Assembly: GCA_023512835.1 (NCBI GenBank)
Contig: CM042085.1
Span: 38,394,324 to 38,458,323, forward strand
Origin: Taxillus chinensis
Taxonomy: Eukaryota > Streptophyta > Magnoliopsida > Santalales > Loranthaceae
Reading direction: 5' to 3'
DNA: 64,000 nucleotides
The first letter of the stretch is position 1. The number at the start of each line of letters is the position of its first letter. Position numbers and translations under genes: made by a program. The notes beneath the pieces were generated by a model, which was given only the letters and a program-made list of their open reading frames with translations, was not told the DNA's origin and did no database searches. Of this stretch, positions 55,044 to 64,000 are shown piece after piece.

Positions 55044-56610
55044 TGTCACGCCCCCAAATCCCGGAAGGACTGGAACTAAGAGTGTGACTTCCCCATGCCT
55101 GCACCCCAAGGGTCAAGGGGTCGGTGTCTAGCACCGATATGTACTACACAATGGGTGCTGTCCAAGACATACCTATATAATCATACATCAGGGATATTCC
55201 TGTACCTTTCCACATGCTATGAAGCTAAGGATAATATTTTATTAATAATAAAATCATGCTATAAATCCAATACAATTTTCACGGACCCTTGTCCGGATAT
55301 TCAAATAATAAAACCAATCATGTTATACAAAATCCATAAACCAAGTTATACAAAGTGTGAAATGAATAACAATCAACTTCGGACCAGCCTCTAGTGAATG
55401 GGTCAATACCTGAAACATGTCAACAAAGTAGGCGTGAGCACAAGTGCCCAGTAGGTGATCTTCATCTCCTCACCATCCTATAACATGAAATCCTAAATCT
55501 ACATGATCAATGTATGTTTGTGCTAGTGCAGTGTCCAATTTTATCACAATAAGCTCACATTCAATCACAAATATAACATCACACCATTTACATTTCATCC
55601 ATCAAAGGTTTGCACCGGCAATCCAACCATCCACAGGATCCCCGCTACCAACTCCAAGAATCCCAGTCACTACTGGATAGCCATATGTGGGACCTATGGT
55701 GTCCCTAATGACAACCTGCCACATATGGGACCTTGGTTAACCAGCCACATAGGGGACCTGTGGCCTCTTGCCAGCCCTATGTAGGACCTGCAGTTAACCC
55801 AACAACCTCCACCACCAAATCCACACATATAACCAACAAATAATAAATTCAATAATCAAAATTCATTCTTATAGCACATCGGAATATTCAAATTGCTAAA
55901 CAAATAATAACGTGCCACGAATAACAATTATGTCACATAATGAATAACAGCAAGCTCAAACAATATTTATTTTATTAAACAAATTATATCAAGCCAAACA
56001 ATATTTTTATAAAACTAACAATATTAAGCTAATAATATTAAGCCAAAATTAATATTCTGAATGCCAACTTAATGATATCAAGCTAATAATTTTATTTGTT
56101 TTGTTATTTTTCTTATTTAGAAATCGTTAAATTCTTTTCACGAAATATCCCAACCTTTGATTCATGTTTTCAAAGTAAAACGAAACACCACCATTCTTGT
56201 TGCTCTAATCCCAATGTCACCAATTGTCAACTTGTTCTCACATCAAGTTCTACTGCATGTCTTCTAATATGACACCCCTACATATTCCTAATTATTTTTA
56301 AATCACCACAATTCATAAAAGCTATCACTATCAATGTTGCTTTATTATACTTGTGTAAATTCAAAATTTTACATCTTCGTTGCTTCATTTGTTTATATAT
56401 ATACATATAAACACTATTGCTTTATAAAAACATAAAGGGGGTGATCAGCAAAATTACTACTATCGGGATCTACAAAAAGTGCTACTACTGCACACAACAA
56501 CGAATCTAGATCATCGTAAGTTTGCTCCGCCTAGATGCTTATCCAAGACCCAATTGACACCTAGTCGTCGATAACGCCATGTATGTGAAAATCAACGGTT
56601 ATATATATAC

Positions 56611-56643
<33 letters not shown>

Positions 56644-57131
56644 TGCGCGCGCGCGCATACAACATTAGGGTTGAACTTACACTTTCTCTAACTATATGTT
56701 TCATGCAATAAAATAACGAAGGATCAAGAACCACCTACCTCTTGCCTTCTAAAGGGATTAAACTCACAAGAACGGTCTAGAATCGGCGAAGAATGACAAA
56801 GAACACAAAGAACACTATGAACTCTCCTCCGACGGCTAGGGTTTCTCAAAACAAAGTTATAATGAATAATAAAACCCCAAAACCCTATTTTTAATTAAAA
56901 TTCGTCATACTTTTTAATAATTTCTAAAAAGCCCTCATAAATTCTATTTTTCACTTATTAATCCTCAATTTAACTCCTAAAAATTACTAAATAACCCCTG
57001 GAAGCTTCTGGACCTCTAACTAGGCCCAAATCTAGTCAAAATGATCATATTAATGGCCACGTTCTCAAAATAACATTATTAACATCAAATATAGATTATA
57101 AGTTATGCTAACACATATACGAATCTTTACA
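55044..57131 (-). mobile_element. Solo LTR, probably of a chromovirus, inserted in E2 protease
   Basis: 2088 bp from TGTCACGCCCCC to CGAATCTTTACA, flanked by TGCCT (55039-55043) and TGCCC (57132-57136), a 5-bp duplication with one mismatch. Removing it leaves the E2 protease frame uninterrupted. The TGTCACGCCC terminus and a GTGAGCACAAGTGCCCAGTAGG block resemble Tekay-type LTRs. It has no coding frame. It contains a TA/CA/CG dinucleotide tract at about 56600-56658. Confidence 0.8.
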
Positions 57132-59304
57132 TGCCCCAAGCCCGAGTCCTGGCTTGTGTCCTTGCCTGATCATCGTATGTGTAATCATCTTTGTGGCTTT
57201 GGACACTTGAGCTCCTATCCTTTGATACAAACTGAGCTATGTCAAATAGGTAACATTGACTACTTCAAAGGCCCGAAAAGAACATTCTGGGACATCCTCC
57301 CCACTCTCAATACAAGGCATGGATGACGGCTTGGTTACCAACAGGTTTGTCTCCCCGGATACACAAATTAGGTGATCATCAATCATGAACTTCAGTTTCT
57401 AGTGCAGAGTAGAAGGTACTGCTCCCACAGTGTGAATCCATGGCCTTCAAAACAAGCAGCTATAGTATGGCACAATATCCAAGATCTGAAATTCAACTGA
57501 GAATACTGTAGGCCCAATCAGTAATAGAATATCCAAAGTTCATGTTACTTCTCTTTTTCCCCCATCGAAGGCTCGAACTACCATGTTATTGGACCGCATG
57601 TATGAAGAATCTATGGGCAGTTGTTGTAATATTTGTAAGGGCATAATGTTGACAGCGGACCCATTATCAATCAGTACTCGGGAGATGGTGTGTTCTTTGC
57701 ATTTAACTGAGATATGCAAAGCTTTGATGTAACCCTTGCCCTCCTGTGGCAATTTATCCTCGCCGAATGATATGAAGTTGTCGACGATGAGGTTACCAGC
57801 AATTGTATCCATGTTCTCTATTGAAATAGTGGGTGGGACGTAAGCTTTGTTAAGGACCTTCATCAATGCTTCACGGTGTGGAATGGAGTCCTTTAGCAGC
57901 GAAAGCAAGGAGATCCGAGCCAGTTATTTGCTTAGCTACTCCACAATGTTATATTCACTATGCTTAATCAATTTCAAAAACTTAGTAGCGTCTTCTTTAT
58001 TAGTCTGAATTTCCTCTTTGGTTCGTTTTGATGCAGGCGAGATATCCTTCCCTACAGCTTTTCCTTTCTTCGATTAGTTGATGACATCGGGTGCATAGGG
58101 ACATCCGCTCCGAGTTATCTTCCTTGCTTGGGTGTTCCCTTGTACAATCGCTTCACAACCGTACCTCCAAGGAACTGCTTTCTCATTTTTTTAGGAAGGT
58201 TGCGGGGGAATATGAATTGTGAGAGGCTGGATCCCATGGGGTAACAGGGGTATTTCTAGAGTCATAGTGTAAATCCTGAGAGGCTTGGGCATGCCTATGA
58301 AACCGTCTGCATTATCTCCTTGGACCATCTGGATGGATGAGTCGATACACTGTTTTGAAATTTTGATCCTTCGGTAATCCATCAATTCCTGAATAGCACT
58401 TTCAAATGTCTTGCAATTGTTAATGTCATGTCCTGGAGCCATCTCATGGAACAGACACTTTTTCTGTTGATTGGTCCCTTCATTGCCCTCGATAACTGGC
58501 CTGGTCAACAGATATCCGTACTTAAGTAGAAATTGAAACAACTGCTCCCTTTGCATTCGCACTTGGGACATCTTCATAATCCTAGCTTCCAATGTAATGG
58601 TAGCAACATTATTAGAGTGTTCTGGCAATGGGTTGTTGTTGACACTCGGGGAATTGGAAAGTATCGCAAAATCTAACCAATGAGTGTCTTTGAATGACCT
58701 TTATTTTAAATGCGATGCAACCTTCAACAATGTGTCTTATGGCACCGGCATGATATACGCAACGAAGGTCTGGTTTGTACCAATTTGGATACGGCGGTTT
58801 CAGTTCTCCCACAGGGGAAGGGACTACCAGTCTTGCCTCAAGGAGCCTTGGGTACAGTTCAGCATAAGTCATAGGGGTTGGGTCGAACTCCTGGTGCTTC
58901 TTGGGAGCTTGATTTGGTCTCGGGTCAGTGGATAGGCTTTTGACGGGTGCTTGGACTGGTGTTGGGGTAGGTGGTTGAGGAAATTGTGGAGCTAGGTAAG
59001 TCTATTAGGGTCTTGCCTAAAATTGGAAAGGTTGAAATTGCGAGATAGGTGCAGGTGCGGCGTATGCGACTACTGGAGGTGCTATGAAATAGACAGGCAT
59101 TTGGGCAGGATTAGGTTGCATCATCGGACCAGAATGATACACGAAATTAGTTTCCCCTTCTTTCTTCTTCGGAGGTGCTGGTAGCCTTTTCGGTGCCTCG
59201 ATCATTTCTCCCTTCAACTTCCCCCTTTAACTCCACTCTCAACGAGTTCGCCAGAAGCGACCAGGTCAGCAAAAGTACTAGAGACATGACTAATCATTTC
59301 CCAC
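57132..59304 (-). pseudogene. E2 gag-pro, main part, degenerate
   Basis: From right to left: gag capsid end (FADLVASGELVESG), Pro-rich linker, knuckle-like blocks (CVYHAGAIRHIVEGC; CLFHEMAPGHDINNC), then the aspartic protease (LIDNGSAVNIMP, VVRAFDGGKREV). There are several stops and frameshifts between 57.2 and 59.2 kb. It is cut at 59304 by the LTR of E3. The rest of gag, ORF1 and the 5' LTR of E2 would lie beyond the window. Confidence 0.82.
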
Positions 59305-60280
59305 TGAGGTTACAAAGGTTCCATAAAAATATAACATAAATTACATTTAACAAAACAGCAAAGCAGAACTGCCTTCCATCTTGGTGTCCCCACTTAACGC
59401 CTGTAGGTCCCTGATAGGAAAACAACACAATAGGAGGAGTGAGCAACCACAACTCAGTAGGGATCATGTCTCCCCGACCCATCCCATGCTCCTAGTATCT
59501 ACATGTCAACGTGAACAGGTGCAGTGTCGTGGTACAAGTATTTAAATAGGTATAAATATTCACAAAGAGTATGTCAACACAAACAAGTCACAGGAACAGG
59601 TACAACCACAGCCACAGCCACACAGGCTCCACATTCACAGCCATACAGGCTCCACATACACAGCCACACAAGCTCCATAATCAGCCACACAGGCTCACAT
59701 TCAGCCACACAGGCTCACAATCAGCCGCACAGGCTCCAATCTCAGCCACACAGGCATACAATCAAACACATAGCATACATCTTAGTCACTCAGGCATACA
59801 ATCAAACACATAGCATACATCTTAGCCACACAGGCATATAATCAAACACATAGCATGCATCTGGATCAACAATCATTATATCAAGTATATTTTTGCCCCC
59901 GGAAACCCCAAGGTTTCCCATGCGATCCTACAGCGGAACAAAGCCTAACGAACCATAGACATCCCAATGGCCTCTAAGGCCCACTGCCCCGCAATGAACC
60001 CCGAGAGTTCCCATACCCCGGACTCAACGTCAGAATCAAACGAAACATGCCATTGAAGGCCAACATCCATATAGGAGATCACACCTATATGGATTTACAT
60101 ATATATATATATATATTATAACAACAACGATAATATTCTACAGATCATCCACTATAGGGCCTAACCCCGGAATGGGTACTAGAAGAGACAGAACCCCTAC
60201 CTCAAAAGGTTCCTCCTTGCTCTTGCTCCCACGCTAGACACCGTCCACCCACGCGAATCACCACAACAGCAATGATCAGG

Positions 60281-60324
<44 letters not shown>

Positions 60325-60657
60325 GACAGCTGCGGTGGCTGGCAGAAAGAAACCCTAAACCTAAAACAAAGAGACCTCCACCTCCTTATATAGACACCTC
60401 ACTTATCAAAACGACGTAGTTTTGATAAGTGAAACCCAACATTAAAACAATGTAGTTTTGATAAATAAAATCCCACCATCAAAACGACGTAGTTTTGATA
60501 AATGGAACATGCCACAACCTTCCCGCATCCACACAGGACAAAATACCCACAATTTAAGCCTATATGTGTGGGAATAAAACTCCCTAAAAGCCAACAATTG
60601 CCACCCCAAAAGGCAAAATTATGACTAACTCCACATCCCAAAACATGGGTCATTACA
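59305..60657 (-). repeat. 3' LTR of chromovirus E3
   Basis: Sense ends are TGTAATGACCC and GTAACCTCA. The polypurine tract lies directly to the right, and E2 gag to the left. It contains a (CT)n tract (about 60284-60322), three palindromes (60403-60499), a TATATAAGG box just beyond them, and a minisatellite-like CACAGCCACACAGGCT region (about 59600-59850). Confidence 0.75.
60403..60499. promoter_or_regulatory. Three palindromes upstream of the E3 LTR TATA box
   Basis: TTATCAAAACGACGTAGTTTTGATAA (60403-60428) has two further copies at 60441-60464 and 60478-60499, the middle one degenerate. On the sense strand they precede TATATAAGG (60385-60392) by about 10 bp. The same palindrome stands upstream of the TATA box in element X. 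Confidence 0.65.
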
Positions 60658-60672
60658 TCCTCTCCCCCTTAA
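60658..60672 (-). promoter_or_regulatory. Polypurine tract of E3
   Basis: Sense TTAAGGGGGAGAGGA ends directly at the LTR start TGTAATG. Confidence 0.85.
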
Positions 60673-61005
60673 GACTTTTCGTCCTCGAAAAGAAACAAAA
60701 TGCAAGGAATAACTAACACATGCTACCCATTTGCAAAACGGCAAGCCATAACACCCCAAATGGTTCATACACCGCACACAGCATATAACAGGACATATGT
60801 CCGCAAACTCAACAAAGTACCACATAATTCATAACCACATGCGTCACAATGCATATAACACATACCCGCATGGCACAAATACATATCTCAAAACATATCT
60901 CAAATATAAATACATGTCTAAAGGACAATACAAATACACCAGATTATGAACAACTAATACAGGAAAGCACATCACTATCCGTTGGCCAACAGCCACCTCC
61001 CACTG

Positions 61006-64000
61006 TTAAGAATGTTTGTTCTCGAACAACTCTGGGTGCTGCTCATGCATCATGGACTCACGCTCCCAAGTCTCCTCCTCAATGTCATGGTGCTGCCACA
61101 GCACGCGAACCAATGGAATAGCGCGACCACGCAAAAGCTTATCTCGGCGGTCCAGTATACGGATAGGGACCTCAACAATAGACGTGTCATCGTCAATATC
61201 TAACGTCCCCCAATCAATCACATGAGTGGGGTCAGGATGATATTTCCTCAACTAGGACACATGGAACACATTGTGTACCTGACTCAACCGTGGTGGCAAT
61301 GCTAACCGGTAGGCCACTGGCCCCACACGAGCCATAACCTCAAAAGGACCAATAAACCGCGGAGATAGCTTGGAACCTCTTCCAAACCGTCGATGGCCAC
61401 AACGTGGAGAAACACATGATCGCCCACGGAAAACTCCAAAGGTCGCCGCCTCTGGTCTGCATAAGACTTCTGGCAACTCTGAGCGGACAGCAAGCACTGA
61501 CGAATCAACTTGACCTTCTCCGTAGTCTCTTGAACCAACTCTGGTCCCAAAAGAGCTGTTTCCCCCACCTCAGTCCAACACAAAGGTGATCGACACGGCC
61601 GCCCATACAACGCTTCAAAAGGAGTCATCCCAATGGATGCCTGATAACTATTGTTGTAGGTAAACTCCACCAAAGGAAGGTGAGTTGCCCACGAACCCCC
61701 AAAATCTAACACACATGCCCTCAACATGTCCTTCAATGTCTGATTCGTCCTCTCAGTCTAACCGTCAGTCTTAAGGTGAAAGGTTGTTCTCAAGTTAAGC
61801 TTTGTCCCCATAGCCTCCTGCAAGCCTGCCCAAAAATGAGAAGTGAACCTCGAATCCCTGTCGGACACAATCGATGATGGTACCCCATGCAGTCGCACAA
61901 CCTCGTTCACATATAGCTGACTCAAGGCCCCAATGGAATCCTGCTCTGGAATGGCAAGGAAATGGGCCAACTTGGTGAGCCGATCTACAATCACCCATAT
62001 CATGCCTTTCCTCCTAGTGGTGGGTGGAAGACCAGTCATAAAATCCATTGCTATGTGGTCCCACTTCCACTCCGCTATCGGTAACGGTTGCAACATGCCC
62101 GCCGGCCGCTGGTGCTCAGCCTTCACCTGCGGACAAGTGAGGCATCGCGAAACAAATGCAGCCACATCACGTTTTATCCCAGGCCACCAGAAATACCCCC
62201 GGAGTGCATAGTACATCTTCATACCCCCTGGATGCACAGCAACGCTTGACTAATGAAACTCCCTCATCACCTCATCTCTGAGAGAAGAAACCACTACTAG
62301 CTGCCCCTGAAAAGACAACTCATGCTCAGGACCCTCTGTCCAGTCCTCAGATAGCTCACTAGCCTCAATACGGGCACAGAGAACCTCACACTCAATATCA
62401 CCCAACTGTCCCTCCCGGACTCGCTGGTATAACTCAGGCACAACAACAATAGGACACAACACTGTCCTACCATCACGAGTAATAGGCTACAACTGCAACA
62501 TCGCCAACTGCTCCATCAGCTTCCACTCTCTCACTGCCACCTCAGCTTTCCCTTTCCTGCTCAACGCATCAGCCACGACATTGCCCTTGCCTAGGGTATA
62601 GGCAAGAGTAAAGTCGAAGGTCTGCAAATACTCCACCCATCTCTTCTGCCTCAAATTCAAGTCCTTATGAGTAAAAATGTACTGAAGGCTCTTGTGATCT
62701 GAGAACACCACAAACTTCTCCCCCAAAAGGTAATGCTGCAAACTCTTCAAAGCAAAGATGACAGCCGCCAACTCAAGATCATGGGTAAGGTAATTCTGCT
62801 CATGTGGTTTCAACTGCCTTGACCCATAAGCGACCACACTGTGCTCCTGCATAAGCACACACCCCAAACCAATCCTAGATGCATCACAATACACCTCATA
62901 TGGGACGTCCTCCCTTGGACCTTAACACCGGTGTAGTGGTCAAACGGGTTTTGAGAGCCTCAAACGCCTGCTGACACTTGTTAGTCCACTCAAACTTCAC
63001 TCCCTTCCTGGTCAATGCCGTCGTAGGAGCTGCCAAACAGGAGAACCCCTCTACAAAACGATGATAATACCCCGCCAAGCCAAGGAAACTACGAATCTCG
63101 AAAACATTGGTTGGCCTCTCCCACGATGATACAGCCTCAATCTTAGCTGGGTCTACTCTAACCCCCTCAGCTGACACGACATGGCCAAGAAAATGAACCT
63201 CCTATATCCAAAACTCACATTTGCTAAACTTAGCAAACAATTACTGGTCCCTTAAGGTTTGCAACATTGTTGTCAAATGCTCCACATGCTCCCTCTTCGT
63301 CTTGGAATACACCAAAATATCATCTATAAACACCACCACAAAAGAATCCAAGTATGGAGCAAAGACTTGGTTCATCAAATGCATGAACACTATGGGTGCA
63401 TTAGTGAGCCCAACAGGCATCACTACCCACTCATAGTGCCCATACCTGCACCGAAAAGCAGTCTTAGGGATGTCCTCCTCCCTAACCCTTAACTGGTGGT
63501 ACCCCGACCGCAAATCTATCTTGGAAAACCACTAGGCCCCACTTAACTGGTCAAACAAGCCATCTATCCAAGGCAATGGATACTTGTTCTTCACAGTTAC
63601 AAAGTTCAGCTTCCTGTAGTCAATGCAAAGATGAAACGTACCATCTGCCTTCTTTGCAAAGAGCACTAGAGCACCCCCAAGGTGAGGTACTCGGCCTGAT
63701 ATATCCCTGGCCTGCCAACTCCTCTATCTACCTCTAGAGCTCCCATAACTCAGCTGGTCCCATCCGATAAGCCACTTGGGAGATTGGACCCATCCCCGGT
63801 ACCAACTCAATAGTGAACTCCGCACTCCTCTTAGGTGGTAAACTCCTCAACTCTTCAGAAAAAATATCCTGAAATTGGTCAACAACCACTGGCCACACCC
63901 TTTTTCCTATCTTTCCCTCCTCAGCAAAAGTTAGGGCTGCCAACCTGTGGGTAATGGCACCCCACTAGTCCAACACTGGTCCAACCCGACTCGCCTCACA
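61006..64000 (-). pseudogene. E3 pol: RT, RNase H, integrase and chromodomain
   Basis: From right to left: RT lead-in (DIFSEELRSLPPKR), RT core ([10 protein letters not shown], catalytic FIDDILVYS), RT end ([19 protein letters not shown]), and RNase H ([39 protein letters not shown]). Then come integrase (HPGGMKMYYALRGYFWWPGI, CLTCPQVKAEHQRP, AMDFMTGLPP, IVSDRDSRFTS) and a chromodomain-like end (RRDKLLRGRAIPLVRVLW, EETWERE), typical of Tekay-type chromoviruses. Stops include TAG at 61252, 61758, 62487, 63202, 63532, 63728 and 63734, mostly where Gln is expected, plus frameshifts such as that near 62895. The gene continues past the window edge. Confidence 0.88.

Larger units (their letters stand above)
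59305..64000 (-). mobile_element. E3: Tekay-like chromovirus (Ty3/gypsy), runs off the right edge
   Basis: 3' LTR, polypurine tract, and pol with a C-terminal chromodomain are inside the window. Gag, protease and the 5' LTR are beyond it. It is inserted into E2 gag and is therefore younger than E2. Multiple stops make this copy inactive. Confidence 0.82.

Noticed and set aside
54757..59217. Reading 54.7-55.1 and 57.1-59.2 kb as two separate elements
   Set aside because: Removing the solo LTR at 55044-57131 leaves one continuous protease frame and one copy of the target duplication, so both belong to E2.

Overview
This is nuclear DNA of a flowering plant, most likely a eudicot. The evidence is a spliced plant gene with GT-AG introns, MITE-type DNA transposons with target-site duplications, and a large nest of Ty3/gypsy LTR retrotransposons of the Tat/Ogre and chromovirus types. 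The species cannot be named from the sequence. I recognise only one host gene: an apparently intact six-exon pectin methylesterase of the PME31 type (minus strand, 4042-8085). The remainder is mobile DNA, its relics, or unassigned noncoding sequence.

Layout. 1-4 kb: a duplicated LTR-like segment (1-490 and 1250-1740), a CTTCGAC-type short repeat and a probable small hAT-like element. 4.0-8.1 kb: the PME31-like gene. Its fourth intron carries a 766-bp TAA-flanked MITE, and a GATA/TA microsatellite abuts its start codon. 8.1-15.4 kb: no gene, but two clear non-autonomous hAT elements (9360-10138 and 14292-14563, both with exact 8-bp duplications), an LTR relic and a possible solo LTR. 15.46-36.3 kb: a minus-strand Tat/Ogre-like retrotransposon, E1 (17978-36040), with two ORF1 copies, gag, protease, a predicted intron, and RT/RNase H/extra RNase H/integrase. 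E1 lies in a tandem LTR-linker-LTR array that looks like the product of unequal recombination. 36.3-46.7 kb: a plus-strand relic (LTR, primer-binding site, leader, ORF1 start), two inverted copies of another dispersed element (X), and a minus-strand gag-pro relic (E4). 46.7-59.3 kb: a second, degenerate Tat/Ogre-like element, E2, on the minus strand. It is split by a 2.1-kb solo LTR (55044-57131) and by a chromovirus, E3, whose LTR starts at 59305 and whose pol and chromodomain run off the right edge.

How the parts relate. In E1 and E2 the sense-strand order is gag-pro, short intron, pol, small hairpins, tandem array, polypurine tract, LTR. Two parts of this order are conserved but not explained by protein coding. 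First, an intron whose GTAAT donor overlaps the gag-pro stop codon and whose removal fuses gag-pro to pol in frame. Second, a repeated 28-nt hairpin downstream of pol whose stem varies by compensatory change among five copies. The tandem arrays further downstream are unrelated between elements, as if that site is replaced repeatedly. Premature stops in E1 and E3 are mostly TAG where glutamine is expected, which fits deamination of methylated CAG sites in silenced copies.

Limits: repeat-family names rest on domain order and recalled family features. No searches or alignments could be run, and edges described as approximate were judged by eye.
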